A stretch of 64,000 nt of DNA from Eubacteriales bacterium (GTDB lineage: Bacteria; Bacillota; Clostridia; Oscillospirales; Oscillospiraceae). The notes beneath the pieces are model-generated. The model saw only the letters and a program-made list of their open reading frames with translations. It was not told the origin of the DNA and did no database searches. Location: the NCBI GenBank assembly GCA_030529725.1, contig JAUMWI010000001.1, positions 1-64,000 of the forward strand. The letters are read 5' to 3'. Shown here piece after piece: positions 1-8,494 of this stretch. A program made the position numbers and the translations under genes. Positions within the stretch are counted from its first letter, which is position 1. The number at the start of each line of letters is the position of its first letter.

Positions 1-397
1 TGTCGTCACTGAAAGAAAGCGTTACGGTATAGGTGCCGTTTGCGCGCGGTGTGATTTCTGATTTGACCTGAGACTGTCGCTTGAGCTTCTGATTATAGAT
101 GGTAATGTTCTTGTCTGCACGCAGACGCACCGAGTAGGGGAGACTGCTTTCGCAGATTTTGCCATTGTGCAGTCCTTTTTCCGTAATCGCGTAGAGTCCG
201 TCCTCGGAGATGGTCATGTGCTCGGATGAGACGAGGGCACTGAGACACTCGGAAAAATCAAAGAAGTCAATGCCTTCGTCGCACATCGTCAGCTCCTGCA
301 TGGCTTCAAACGGAACCGGTTCAATGAGCCGGGAGGCAACATAGAGGATCAAAAATTTGATCTCCAGCTTATCCTGAATAAAGCCAACATGAGCCAT
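1..397 (-). CDS. DUF4364 family protein, C-terminus cut by window edge
   Basis: Reading the reverse strand from an ATG at 397 gives an uninterrupted frame to the window edge (about 132 residues, no stop). It begins MAHVGFIQDKLEIKF and continues with an acidic stretch around MCDEGIDFFDFSEC. I recognise this as DUF4364, a winged-helix-like family of unknown function widespread in Clostridia. The gene is transcribed away from its neighbour at 617, and a -35/-10 pair lies upstream on the same strand. Only the N-terminal part is visible. Function is not known and none is inferred beyond a possible DNA-binding regulator. Confidence 0.8.
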   Translation of the reverse strand, partial: MAHVGFIQDKLEIKFLILYVASRLIEPVPFEAMQELTMCDEGIDFFDFSECLSALVSSEHMTISEDGLYAITEKGLHNGKICESSLPYSVRLRADKNITIYNQKLKRQSQVKSEITPRANGTYTVTLSFSDD

Positions 398-461
398 GGT
401 AACTTACCTCAACAAAAAGATTTGGTCGTGCGCGATCCGCCCTGGGCAATCGCCTTTTTCT

Positions 462-490
462 ATTATAACGTATTTGCACGGCTTTGTATA
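462..490 (-). promoter_or_regulatory. sigma-A-type promoter for the DUF4364 gene
   Basis: On the reverse strand TATACA (complement of 485-490) is followed after 17 nt by TATAAT (complement of 462-467). The -10 is perfect and the -35 is moderate. It lies about 65 nt upstream of the ATG at 397. Confidence 0.5.
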
Positions 491-616
491 GGAAAATCTG
501 AAAAAAACAGGATGTTTCCGCCGCACCCTTTCTGCGCGTTGGCATAGACTGAACTGAAAGAGAACGGCAGGAAAGCCGGACTTTCATAGTACTTAATTCA
601 GGAGGTATCTGGATAT

Positions 617-1477
617 ATGGCTGATCAAGTAGTCGCAGGCGCTGTCAGCGGAAGCTGCAATACTATCCGCGAAGCGGTCTGTATCCACACAAGAAAGATT
701 TTCTCATCCTGCCGCGATAAGGATTGCATTGAGGATCTGCGCTTTTACCCAACGGCAAGCGCACAAAGCGTGCTTGCCAATGCACAGTGTATCCGCGGCG
801 GCAGTGCGGAGCTTCTTTACACCTTTGTTGACGTTGAACCGGTCAACTTCAATCGCGGCTTCTATACCGTCGATATCCGCTTCTACTATCGCATTACACT
901 TCAGGCAATGACGGGCGGCACGCACTACACCGAGGTGGAAGGCCTTGCAGCGTTCGATAAGCGCGTGGTGCTTTTCGGCAGCGAAAGCAACGCAAAGGTC
1001 TATTCGTCCGTTCCTTTGGCAAATATGGTCGATATGCCGCTTGACCTTACAGCGAATCTCCCGATTGCGGTCGTCAGTGCGGTCGATCCCATTTTGCTTT
1101 GTGCGCGCTTTGCCGATAATTGCAACTGCAACTGTCCGTGCAACTGCAGTGTGCTCACCGGCGTTCCCGAGGGTATTCTCGATGCGTTTGATGAGCCGAT
1201 CATCTTTGATGAAAACATCATTCGCCGCATCTATGTTTCCCTCGGCCAGTTTTCCACCGTTTCGCTCCAGCGCGACACGCAGCTGCTGATCCCTGTGTAT
1301 GATTACTGCGTCCCGTCGAATGACTGCACGCTGGCAAGCCTCGGCAACTGCGCGGAGGATCCGTGCAAGGTATTTGAGGGAGTTGATTTCCCGGTCGATG
1401 AATTTTTCCCGCCCAACTCCATCGCATCTGACAGCGATTCGTCCGGCGGCAGCGCAGGCTCCTGCGGCTGTAATTGA
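617..1477 (+). CDS. Unrecognised Cys-rich protein upstream of spoIIIA
   Basis: A 286-aa soluble protein with no signal peptide or membrane segment. The ATG at 617 has a good ribosome site (CAGGAGG, about 9 nt upstream). Most of the sequence looks like alternating beta-strand sequence. Cysteines are frequent: a dense NCNCNCPCNC block lies at residues 168-177 and the Ser/Gly-rich tail ends GSCGCN. The gene sits alone between a divergent DUF4364 gene and spoIIIAA and is closed by its own terminator. Cys-rich tails and blocks are common in spore coat and exosporium proteins, so with spoIIIA next door a spore structural role is possible, but I do not recognise the family. Confidence 0.75.
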   Translation: MADQVVAGAVSGSCNTIREAVCIHTRKIFSSCRDKDCIEDLRFYPTASAQSVLANAQCIRGGSAELLYTFVDVEPVNFNRGFYTVDIRFYYRITLQAMTGGTHYTEVEGLAAFDKRVVLFGSESNAKVYSSVPLANMVDMPLDLTANLPIAVVSAVDPILLCARFADNCNCNCPCNCSVLTGVPEGILDAFDEPIIFDENIIRRIYVSLGQFSTVSLQRDTQLLIPVYDYCVPSNDCTLASLGNCAEDPCKVFEGVDFPVDEFFPPNSIASDSDSSGGSAGSCGCN

Positions 1478-1478
1478 G

Positions 1479-1506
1479 AAAAACGGGGACTATCCCCGTT
1501 TTTTTC
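1479..1506 (+). terminator. Rho-independent terminator after the Cys-rich gene
   Basis: Arms of 11 nt at 1479-1489 and 1493-1503, with AAACGGGGA pairing TCCCCGTTT, a 3-nt loop and a T-run. It lies directly after the stop codon at 1477 and separates this gene from spoIIIA. Confidence 0.85.
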
Positions 1507-1530
1507 TTGACGCAGATGTGGACAAACCGT

Positions 1531-1559
1531 GCATAAAGTGGTGGACGGGCTCATAAGGT
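1531..1559 (+). promoter_or_regulatory. Candidate sigma-E promoter of the spoIIIA operon
   Basis: GCATAAA (1531-1537), a 14-nt spacer, then CATAAGGT (1552-1559), about 25 nt before the spoIIIAA ATG. This resembles the mother-cell sigma-E pattern (-35 near GCATATT, -10 near CATANNNT with 13-15 nt spacing). In Bacillus subtilis the spoIIIA operon is sigma-E dependent. The assignment rests on motif likeness only. Confidence 0.5.
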
Positions 1560-1584
1560 GGACTATCACAAAGGAGGCGGACAG

Positions 1585-2538
1585 ATGGAAAAAAGAGGAA
1601 AGATCTACCGTTATGAGCAGGCGTCTGAGCTTTTGCCGAACCGGCTGCGAAAGCTTGCACTTGCCCTGCCGGATCGCCAGAAGGAGTACGCCGAAGAGCT
1701 TCGGCTCCGAACGGCGCATCCGATGACAGTGCTTACGCCGGAGGGGGAGTTGAGCGTCGCGCCGTCAAACCGCGATGCCATCGTGACAGCAGAGGATCTG
1801 GAACAGATGCTCTCTGCTGTCACGGAGTATTCACGCTACGCCTCAATGGAGTCCATCCGACAGGGTTACTTGTGCGTGCGCGGCGGATTTCGGCTCGGCA
1901 TCTGCGGAACACTGGTGATGCGCGATGGTTTGCCATACAACATTCGTGAGTTTTCCGGATTTGCGCTTCGTATCGTACGCGAGAAGATCGGCATTGCCAA
2001 CGAGTGTGTCTCAAGGCTTTTTGCGCCGGACGGGCAGTTTCAAAGTACGCTGATCCTCTCCGAACCGGGCGGCGGAAAAACGACGCTTTTGCGCGATCTG
2101 ATTCGCTATCTGTCACTGGGAGACAGTGAACACGGCGCCAAACGTGTTGCTGTGATCGATGAGCGCGGTGAGATTTCTGTCAGTTATCAGGGTCACGCAC
2201 AGATGGAGCTTGGCAATCACACGGACGTTTTGTGCGACTGCCCGAAGGCGATCGGGATCCCGATGGTGCTGCGTGCCATGAATCCGCAGATCATTGCCCT
2301 GGATGAAATCACCGCCCCGGAGGATATTCGCGCAATGTGCATGGCGGCAAACTGCGGTGTTGGGCTTCTTGCAACCATCCACGCCGGAAGCGAAGAGGAG
2401 CTTTTGCGAAAGCCGCTTTGGCGGGAAATGCTTGCTGCCGATGTGTTTCAGAGGATCGTTGTCATAAAAAACGATCACGGGGCACGGTCTTATGAAGTGA
2501 GGGAGCTCAAATGCTGCGATTGCTCGGCGGAGGAATGA
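1585..2538 (+). CDS. spoIIIAA: Stage III sporulation protein AA, ATPase
   Basis: This is the cytosolic ATPase of the SpoIIIA-SpoIIQ channel that the mother cell builds against the engulfed forespore. It is related to type II/IV secretion ATPases. A Walker A motif (SEPGGGKTTLL) lies near residues 160-170 and a Walker B motif (IIALDE) near 241. I chose the ATG at 1585 because AAAGGAGG lies 8 nt upstream; an in-frame start at 1558 has no ribosome site. Length (317 aa) is normal. It is the first gene of an eight-gene operon and overlaps spoIIIAB by 28 nt. Confidence 0.95.
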   Translation: MEKRGKIYRYEQASELLPNRLRKLALALPDRQKEYAEELRLRTAHPMTVLTPEGELSVAPSNRDAIVTAEDLEQMLSAVTEYSRYASMESIRQGYLCVRGGFRLGICGTLVMRDGLPYNIREFSGFALRIVREKIGIANECVSRLFAPDGQFQSTLILSEPGGGKTTLLRDLIRYLSLGDSEHGAKRVAVIDERGEISVSYQGHAQMELGNHTDVLCDCPKAIGIPMVLRAMNPQIIALDEITAPEDIRAMCMAANCGVGLLATIHAGSEEELLRKPLWREMLAADVFQRIVVIKNDHGARSYEVRELKCCDCSAEE

Positions 2539-3002
2539 TCCTCGCCGGCGGCATCCTGCTGCGCGGGACGATCCTCAGCGCGTCACGCAGAGAACTGCAG
2601 ACGCAGTGTGAGCTGCGCGATGCGCTGATGCTGCTGGAAAAAGAAATAAAATTTACGCTGACCCCCATGCCAAAGCTTTTGATGAGTGAGAATTTTGGCG
2701 CAAGTGTATCAGAATTTTTTGCTGCCATCTGCAATGACCTGCAGAGGGAAAAGACATTGGCTCAGAGTTGGTCCACTCATGCACAGGACCTGGCACTGCC
2801 GCAGCGAATAAAGGGACGGTTTGCGCGTCTTGGCCGATCCCTCAGTGGAGATGAGGACAGTGTGCGGCAGGCACTTTCGCTGATGGCAGAAACGCTGTCC
2901 GAAAGCATCGAAACGCAGGAGCGCACGCAGCGTGACCGGGAACGGCTCACAACGATGCTGTGCATCAGTGCAAGCATCATGCTTGTGCTGGTGCTGATAT
3001 AG
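2511..3002 (+). CDS. spoIIIAB: Stage III sporulation protein AB
   Basis: A 163-aa subunit of the SpoIIIA complex, structurally akin to GspF-type assembly proteins and thought to anchor the SpoIIIAA ATPase at the outer forespore membrane. A hydrophobic segment opens the protein (residues 3-17) and another closes it (about 146-163), enclosing a charged helical domain with QTQCELRDALMLLEKEI. The ATG lies inside the end of spoIIIAA, so the two are probably translationally coupled. Order and size fit the family. Confidence 0.93.
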   Translation: MLRLLGGGMILAGGILLRGTILSASRRELQTQCELRDALMLLEKEIKFTLTPMPKLLMSENFGASVSEFFAAICNDLQREKTLAQSWSTHAQDLALPQRIKGRFARLGRSLSGDEDSVRQALSLMAETLSESIETQERTQRDRERLTTMLCISASIMLVLVLI

Positions 3003-3038
3003 TGACATGTAGTATTACTTTACATAAAAGGATTGACA

Positions 3039-3233
3039 ATGGATATTGACCTTGTGTTTAAAATTGCCGCGGTGGGAATCATCGTAGCGGTGCTCAATCA
3101 GCTGCTGGTGCGCTCGGATCGGCCGGATCAGGCAATGCTGGTGAGTCTTGCCGGTCTTGTGACGACAATGATGCTCCTTGTGCGGGAGATCAGCTCCCTG
3201 TTTGATCTGGTCAAGAGCCTGTTCGGCTTCTAA
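3039..3233 (+). CDS. spoIIIAC: Stage III sporulation protein AC
   Basis: A 64-aa membrane protein with two hydrophobic helices (about residues 5-22 and 33-58), close to the usual 66-68 aa. The N-terminus reads MDIDLVFKIAAVGII. I chose the ATG at 3039, preceded by AAAAGGA; a TTG two codons earlier is also in frame. With SpoIIIAD it is one of the small integral-membrane components of the channel. It is the third gene in the operon and ends 2 nt before spoIIIAD. Confidence 0.92.
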   Translation: MDIDLVFKIAAVGIIVAVLNQLLVRSDRPDQAMLVSLAGLVTTMMLLVREISSLFDLVKSLFGF

Positions 3234-3235
3234 CG

Positions 3236-3622
3236 ATGGAGATGATTCTAAAGCTGATCGGTCTGTGCCTGCTCACGGCTGTTTTGACGCTGCTGCTGAG
3301 AAAAGACAGCGCAGAACTGTCGCTCCTATTGACTGTCTCAGCAGTGCTGCTGGGTATTCTGATGCTCCTTTCTGCCTTGCATGAGGTTCGTGAACTTGGC
3401 ACATACCTGCTTGACCTGACAAAGCTCAGTCCTTCGCTGTTTGTGCCATTGCTGAAGGGCATGGCGATCGCCTGTGTTGTGCGCCTCGGCAGCGCACTGT
3501 GTGCGGATGTGGGACAGAGTGCGCTTTCGGCGGTGCTGGAGATCGGGGGAGCGATCTGTGCGCTCTGGTGCGCCCTGCCGCTTTTGCGCGCAGTGGTGGA
3601 CATGCTGGAGGAATGGGTATGA
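3236..3622 (+). CDS. spoIIIAD: Stage III sporulation protein AD
   Basis: A 128-aa polytopic membrane protein of the SpoIIIA complex with about four hydrophobic segments and little soluble sequence. It carries family-typical stretches such as LLSALHEVRELGTYL and a Gly/Ala-rich third segment. It starts 2 nt after spoIIIAC and its stop overlaps the spoIIIAE start (ATGA at 3619). Length is near that of the B. subtilis protein (133 aa). Confidence 0.92.
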   Translation: MEMILKLIGLCLLTAVLTLLLRKDSAELSLLLTVSAVLLGILMLLSALHEVRELGTYLLDLTKLSPSLFVPLLKGMAIACVVRLGSALCADVGQSALSAVLEIGGAICALWCALPLLRAVVDMLEEWV

Positions 3623-4686
3623 GGAGACTGTTTTTCCTGTTTCTTGCCGCACTGCTGCTCGTGAACTCTGCCTTTGCGCTCGATGTGCCAAGCGAAGCGG
3701 AACAGGGGATACCGCCGGAGCTGATCGAATCTGCCCGGCAGCATGATTCGCTCCTGACGGGAGGCGCTGCGTATCTCGAGGAATTGCTCCGCGACGCCCT
3801 GTCCGATGTTGTGCACTCCGGCACACGCTCTGCAGTACTTTTGATGCTGCTTTCCCTTTTTTGCGGTGCTATGGACGGACTCGGCAGCAGCGTGGGGGAG
3901 CATGGAACACGATTTGTGGCGTATTTCGGCATTCTCGGTGCGGCGTTGATTTCAGCCGGTGATCTGAACTCTCTAATCGGCCTGGGCGTACAGACGGTGG
4001 AGGATCTCGGTGAACTGACAAAGCTGCTGCTGCCAACGGTCGCAGCGGCGATGGCAGCAGGGGGCTTTGTGGGAAGTGCAAGCGTCTGGCAGGTCGGTAC
4101 GCTGATGGCGAGTGATCTTTTGGGCTCTGCCATCCGCGGTTTACTGCTGCCGCTCGTGTATTGCTATATTGCCCTTGCTGCGGCAGGCGCACTTCTGCCG
4201 AAAAGTCACCTTGACAGCCTTGCTGATACAATCAAAAAGCTGGTCTCATGGGGCATTTGCGGCGCCATGATCGTCTTTACCGCGTATCTTACGCTCAGCA
4301 ATGTCCTTGCCGGTTCCGCTGACCGCATTGCCGTCAAGGCAGGAGGCGTGTTAATTTCAAACGCGATCCCGATTGTCGGCGGCATTTTGTCCGAGGCAAC
4401 AGAGGCGGTGCTGTCCGGTGCAGGGGCTCTGCGCGGTGCGATCGGAACGCTTGGGATTTTTGCGGTTTTGTCAGTCTGTCTTGTTCCACTGCTGCGTTTG
4501 GGAATACAGTTTCTCTTGTATCAGGCGGCGGCGCTTCTCTCGGCAATGTCCGGAATCGAGCCTTTGCAGAAATTCATTGAGCGGCTCTCCGGTGCATTTT
4601 CTCTTGTGATCGCTTTGACCGCATCCTGTGCACTTTTGCTGCTAACTGCTCTTCTGGTATCTATTACAATGGCGGTGACGGTATGA
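3619..4686 (+). CDS. spoIIIAE: Stage III sporulation protein AE
   Basis: A 355-aa multi-pass membrane protein of the forespore channel. The start at 3619 overlaps the spoIIIAD stop and gives a clear signal peptide (MRRLFFLFLAALLLVNSAFA), then an extracytoplasmic N-terminal region and six or more hydrophobic segments with the family's Gly/Ala-rich character. A longer in-frame reading from 3499 is only frame extension into spoIIIAD and would hide the signal peptide. The 3' end overlaps spoIIIAF by 4 nt. Confidence 0.93.
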   Translation: MRRLFFLFLAALLLVNSAFALDVPSEAEQGIPPELIESARQHDSLLTGGAAYLEELLRDALSDVVHSGTRSAVLLMLLSLFCGAMDGLGSSVGEHGTRFVAYFGILGAALISAGDLNSLIGLGVQTVEDLGELTKLLLPTVAAAMAAGGFVGSASVWQVGTLMASDLLGSAIRGLLLPLVYCYIALAAAGALLPKSHLDSLADTIKKLVSWGICGAMIVFTAYLTLSNVLAGSADRIAVKAGGVLISNAIPIVGGILSEATEAVLSGAGALRGAIGTLGIFAVLSVCLVPLLRLGIQFLLYQAAALLSAMSGIEPLQKFIERLSGAFSLVIALTASCALLLLTALLVSITMAVTV

Positions 4687-5153
4687 ACCTCTTACACCGG
4701 TGGCTTTTGGGAATCAGCGCCTGTGCGCTGCTTGTAAGCTTTGCCGAGCAGATCACTCCTGTTGGCGCGGTACAGAAGATTGTGAAATTCACCGGCGGAT
4801 TGCTGCTGATCTTATGTATCCTTCAGCCGATTTCCAACACGGACTTAAACGAGCTTTCGATTGACCTGACAGCCTACGAGGAGGCGGTTGCAGTGCTTGA
4901 AACGGAGCTTTCCGAAAATCGGGAACGGGAATTATCCGACAGCATAGCCGAGCGGACGCAAGCATATATTGAGGACAAAGCATCCGCTCTCGGCCTGCAG
5001 GTGCGCGCTGTGGTGGAAACGGAGTGTACCGACGGCGTACCGTTTCCGAAGGATGTAGTGCTGTACGGAAAAGAGAATGAAGAGCTATCTGATTTTATCG
5101 CGCAGGAGCTTGGGATTGCAAAGGAGAATCAGACATGGAAGGAACCCGACTGA
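4683..5153 (+). CDS. spoIIIAF: Stage III sporulation protein AF
   Basis: A 156-aa protein with two N-terminal membrane helices (about residues 7-21 and 36-50) and a C-terminal soluble domain with the ring-building fold shared by SpoIIIAF/AG/AH. The motif FTGGLLLILCILQPI is characteristic. It starts in an ATGA overlap with spoIIIAE and overlaps spoIIIAG by 19 nt. It is shorter than in B. subtilis (206 aa), as is common in clostridia. Confidence 0.9.
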   Translation: MNLLHRWLLGISACALLVSFAEQITPVGAVQKIVKFTGGLLLILCILQPISNTDLNELSIDLTAYEEAVAVLETELSENRERELSDSIAERTQAYIEDKASALGLQVRAVVETECTDGVPFPKDVVLYGKENEELSDFIAQELGIAKENQTWKEPD

Positions 5154-5668
5154 AAAAGGCGGCATCCGGTAGAGTGCTTGAGTGGGTGAAAACATACAAA
5201 TATGTACTGGTAGCCGTGCTGATTGGCGTGCTGCTTCTTCTCCTGCCGAAAAGGGAGGACTCCGCTGAAGTCGGGCAGACACTGCATACAGACAGCTTTG
5301 ACCGGACGGCCCTGCAGGAGGAGATGGAAAGGATCCTATCGTCCATAGACGGGACAGGGCGGCTGAAAATCATGCTGACGGTGCGCGGCGGAGGGGAATA
5401 TGCGCTTGCGCAGGACCGTTCCCTGACGCAAAAACGGGACGGAGAGGAAAAGGAGGAGTATGTCAGCAAAGAAGAGACTGTGGTGCTCGGCAGCGGGAGC
5501 AATGCAGAGGTCGTTGTGACGACAAGCAGTTATCCCGACTATGTCGGCGCACTTGTCGTGTGCGAAGGCGGCGGAAGCGCAGCGGTAAGGCTTCAGGTGA
5601 CGCAGGCGGTCAGTGCGCTGACGGGGCTTCCCAGCGATAAAATATCAGTGATCAAGGGAAAGCCTTAA
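5135..5668 (+). CDS. spoIIIAG: Stage III sporulation protein AG
   Basis: A 177-aa protein with one membrane helix (about residues 20-38, KYVLVAVLIGVLLLLL) and an extracytoplasmic ring-building domain. SpoIIIAG forms a large ring in the space between mother cell and forespore in the model organism. The C-terminal half has the family motif YVGALVVCEGGGSAAVRLQV. The start lies inside spoIIIAF. Confidence 0.92.
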   Translation: MEGTRLKKAASGRVLEWVKTYKYVLVAVLIGVLLLLLPKREDSAEVGQTLHTDSFDRTALQEEMERILSSIDGTGRLKIMLTVRGGGEYALAQDRSLTQKRDGEEKEEYVSKEETVVLGSGSNAEVVVTTSSYPDYVGALVVCEGGGSAAVRLQVTQAVSALTGLPSDKISVIKGKP

Positions 5669-5703
5669 GCGGCTTTTCTAAAACAAACAGGGAGGAGATC
5701 AAC

Positions 5704-6237
5704 ATGAAAAAATTATGGAAACGCAATGCAGTGGTGGCGGTAATTCTGGTGTTTGTCTGTGCTGCTATCTTCTTTAACGGCAGGTACGCATCCCAAGTGG
5801 AGCAGAGTGGGAAGGTGCTCGGACAGTCGACGCTGGTTGACGCATCGGACGGTGACGCAACGGAGGTATCGGCAGCCACGCCTTCCGATTACTTTGCCAC
5901 CGCGCGACTCACTCGTCAGCGCTCGCGTGACAGTGCACTGTCACTGCTGCAGGAGGCAAGGGATAACGAAAATGTTGATGAAGCAACGGTGAACGAGGCG
6001 GCAAAGAGTATTCAGACGCTTGCCGGCTATACGCTTACCGAGGCGCAAATCGAAAACATGGTCACGGCAAAGGGGTATGCGGACTGCGTTGTCTTTATGT
6101 CGGAGGACGGTGTGAGTGTCGTTGTCTCAACGCCGGACGACGGGCTTCAGACGGAGGATGTCGCCCGCATTACGGACATTGTCAAGGACGAAACAGGACT
6201 GGGCGCTGAAAGCATCAAGATCCTGGAGGTCAATTAA
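5704..6237 (+). CDS. spoIIIAH: Stage III sporulation protein AH
   Basis: A 177-aa single-pass protein (hydrophobic helix about residues 10-24) whose C-terminal ring-building-motif domain pairs with forespore SpoIIQ in B. subtilis. No spoIIQ is in this window. The ribosome site GGGAGGAG precedes the ATG. It is the last gene of the operon; the next gene has its own promoter about 25 nt downstream of the stop. Confidence 0.92.
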   Translation: MKKLWKRNAVVAVILVFVCAAIFFNGRYASQVEQSGKVLGQSTLVDASDGDATEVSAATPSDYFATARLTRQRSRDSALSLLQEARDNENVDEATVNEAAKSIQTLAGYTLTEAQIENMVTAKGYADCVVFMSEDGVSVVVSTPDDGLQTEDVARITDIVKDETGLGAESIKILEVN

Positions 6238-6260
6238 ACACAGCGAAAGAAAAATAGCAG

Positions 6261-6289
6261 TTGTATTTTTGCAAAAGAAATGGTAAAAT
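6261..6289 (+). promoter_or_regulatory. sigma-A promoter of the asp23-nusB-xse-ispA operon
   Basis: TTGTAT (6261-6266), 17-nt spacer, TAAAAT (6284-6289), about 44 nt before the Asp23-like ATG. It separates vegetative housekeeping genes from the upstream sporulation operon. Confidence 0.7.
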
Positions 6290-6332
6290 ACTCTCAACTA
6301 TTGCAACAAGTCCAGGCAAGGAGTGTGCAGGC

Positions 6333-6686
6333 ATGGCTGAGAATCGCGAGTATCTTACCCAAATGGAAGAAAACGGCAGCATCAACATTTCTGAGGAGGT
6401 TATTGCCTCTATTGTTACCGATGCAATGAAGGAAATCGAAGGTGTCGGGGGAATGGGGCAGAATGTCTCTGAGCAGTTTACCGGCAAAAAGTCCGCACGT
6501 GGTGTTCGTGCTGAATTGCAGGATGGCGCGGTCGTGGTCGATATCTATCTCATGGTTCGTTACGGCTTTGCAATTCCGGAGGTTGCCCAAAAAGTGCAGG
6601 ACTGTGTCGGCGGAGCAGTTGGCGGGATGACGGGATATCCTGTCAAGGCGGTCAACGTCCATGTCGGCGGTATCAGCTTGAATTAA
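6333..6686 (+). CDS. Asp23/Gls24 family envelope stress protein (YqhY-like)
   Basis: A 117-aa small protein of the alkaline-shock family. The diagnostic region is INISEEVIASIVTDAMKEIEGVGGM, followed by VVVDIYLMVRYGFAIPEVAQKVQDCV and MTGYPVKAVNVHVGGI. In B. subtilis the YqhY homologue lies beside acc genes and nusB and influences lipid homeostasis. The ATG at 6333 follows AAGGAG; a longer in-frame reading from 6261 would begin inside the promoter. The following gene is nusB, matching the common order. Confidence 0.88.
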   Translation: MAENREYLTQMEENGSINISEEVIASIVTDAMKEIEGVGGMGQNVSEQFTGKKSARGVRAELQDGAVVVDIYLMVRYGFAIPEVAQKVQDCVGGAVGGMTGYPVKAVNVHVGGISLN

Positions 6687-6706
6687 GAGAAAAGGAACAG
6701 ATAGAA

Positions 6707-7159
6707 ATGGTTCGCAACACAGCAAGAGAAATCGCAGTACACCTTGCCTATGAGCTCAGCTTTACTGACAGGACGGCTGCGGAACTGGCCGAAGAACGAC
6801 TGACGAAAGAGTATTTTGAAACACTGCGCGAAGAGGACGAGATTTACAGCGAAGTGCCGGGCGGAAAGCAGGTCGAGTATATCCGCGGCGTGGTCGAGGG
6901 TGTAGCACAGCATGCCCCTGAGCTTGACGGGTTTATTTCCAGGTATGCCCGCGGTTGGAGCTTTGAGCGTATTCCGCTGGTTGCATCGGCGATCATGCGC
7001 GTTGCCATGTACGAAGTCCTTTACTGTGATGATATTCCCAACAGCGTTGCCATCAACGAGGCGGTGGAGATTGCCAAGAAGTATGAAACGCCGGAGACGG
7101 TCAAGTTCATCAACGGTATTCTCGGCAGCTTTGTTCGCAGCGAGATCACAAATGAATAA
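6707..7159 (+). CDS. nusB: Transcription antitermination factor NusB
   Basis: A 150-aa all-helical protein that with NusE (S10) binds boxA in rRNA leaders and supports antitermination. Visible family signatures are TAREIAVHLAYELSF at the N-terminus, ERIPLVASAIMRVAMYEVLY in the middle and SVAINEAVEIAKKYETPE near the end. The ATG follows AAAGGAACAG. It is 20 nt after the Asp23-like gene and upstream of xseA, a common clostridial arrangement. Confidence 0.93.
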   Translation: MVRNTAREIAVHLAYELSFTDRTAAELAEERLTKEYFETLREEDEIYSEVPGGKQVEYIRGVVEGVAQHAPELDGFISRYARGWSFERIPLVASAIMRVAMYEVLYCDDIPNSVAINEAVEIAKKYETPETVKFINGILGSFVRSEITNE

Positions 7160-7167
7160 GATTACCG

Positions 7168-7200
7168 GGCAGAGCACTGATCTTCGGCGCTCTGCCTTTA
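7168..7200 (+). terminator. Weak hairpin between nusB and xseA
   Basis: GGCAGAGC (7168-7175) pairs with GCTCTGCC (7189-7196), followed by only a short T tract. It may attenuate rather than end transcription. Confidence 0.4.
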
Positions 7201-7258
7201 TCTGCGTTACATGAAAAGTGCTTTTGCTTTACACAGTATGGGAGGGAGGAGAGAGCCG

Positions 7259-8494
7259 ATGGAACAGGAACAAATGATTTTTTCCGTCAGCGAAGCCAAT
7301 AATTTTATTAAGACACTGCTCGATCAGGTGCCGCAGCTGCAGGAGATCTATGTGCGCGGCGAAATCTCCAACTATAAGCTCTATCCCTCCGGACATCACT
7401 ACTTTACGCTCAAGGATGAGTCCGGCGCGATGCGATGCGTAATGTTTAAGGGACAGGCGACTCACCTGCGCTTCCGCCCGGAAAACGGTATGAAGGTCAT
7501 CGCGTTCGGTCGAATCAGTGTCTTCCCGCGTGACGGTGCCTATCAACTTTATTGCAGTGAGCTTTCGCCGGAGGGTGTGGGCGACCTGCACGTTGCCTTT
7601 GAGCAGCTCAAGGAAAAGCTCTATAAAGAGGGATTGTTCGACTCCTCGCATAAAAAACCGCTTCCGAAATACCCACAGCGTATCGCCATCGTCACCTCGT
7701 CCGCAGGGGCGGCCGTGCATGATATGATCCGTATTCTGCGCGCGCGGTATCCGCTTGCCAAGGTGATTCTGCTTCCGGTTCGTGTGCAGGGCGTGGAGGC
7801 GCCGCCGGAGATTGTCGGTGCGCTGCGCTACGCGAACAAGTGGAAGGTTGCAGATGTGATCATTACCGGACGCGGCGGCGGCTCGATCGAGGATCTGTGG
7901 GCATTCAACGATGAGCGTGTGGCGCGTGCGATCTATGATTCCGAGATACCGGTCATCTCCGCCGTCGGACATGAACCGGATGTGACGATCGCAGACTTCG
8001 TAGCAGATGCAAGGGCATCGACCCCGTCCAACGCGGCGGAGATCGCTGTGCCGGATCAAAGGGAACTCAGACGCCGTTTTGCGCTCTTGGAAAGTCGCAT
8101 GACACAAAGCGAGACCGTGCGCTTACAATACCAAAGAAAGCGATGGCAGGAGCTATCCCGCAAGCGCGTGATGCTCGATCCGATGGCGTTTATTGCAGAT
8201 AAGCGCATGCTGCTTGACTATACGCAGACGCGCCTTTCCGCGTTTGCCCAGCAGCAAACCTCAGCGCGGCGTCAGCGCTTCGGCAGCCTTTGCGCGTCAC
8301 TTGACGCACTTTCCCCACTCAAAGTGTTGTCCCGCGGCTACGCGATGGCACGCGATGAACACGGCGCAGTCGTGAAAACTGCGGCAGATGTGGAAATTGG
8401 CGGAATAATTGATGTTGTACTGGGGCGGGGAAGCCTTCGCTGCCGCGTGGAAAATCGAAATCTGGAGGATAGAGACGATGGAAAAAACGTTTGA
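7259..8494 (+). CDS. xseA: Exodeoxyribonuclease VII large subunit
   Basis: A 411-aa catalytic subunit of ExoVII, a bidirectional single-strand DNA exonuclease used in repair. An N-terminal OB-fold (ISNYKLYPSGHHYFTLKDE) precedes the nuclease core with IITGRGGGSIEDLWAFNDE and SAVGHEPDVTIADFVAD, then a coiled-coil region. I chose the ATG at 7259 because GGGAGGAG sits at the right distance; the in-frame 7211 start would have no ribosome site. It overlaps xseB by 17 nt. Confidence 0.95.
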   Translation: MEQEQMIFSVSEANNFIKTLLDQVPQLQEIYVRGEISNYKLYPSGHHYFTLKDESGAMRCVMFKGQATHLRFRPENGMKVIAFGRISVFPRDGAYQLYCSELSPEGVGDLHVAFEQLKEKLYKEGLFDSSHKKPLPKYPQRIAIVTSSAGAAVHDMIRILRARYPLAKVILLPVRVQGVEAPPEIVGALRYANKWKVADVIITGRGGGSIEDLWAFNDERVARAIYDSEIPVISAVGHEPDVTIADFVADARASTPSNAAEIAVPDQRELRRRFALLESRMTQSETVRLQYQRKRWQELSRKRVMLDPMAFIADKRMLLDYTQTRLSAFAQQQTSARRQRFGSLCASLDALSPLKVLSRGYAMARDEHGAVVKTAADVEIGGIIDVVLGRGSLRCRVENRNLEDRDDGKNV

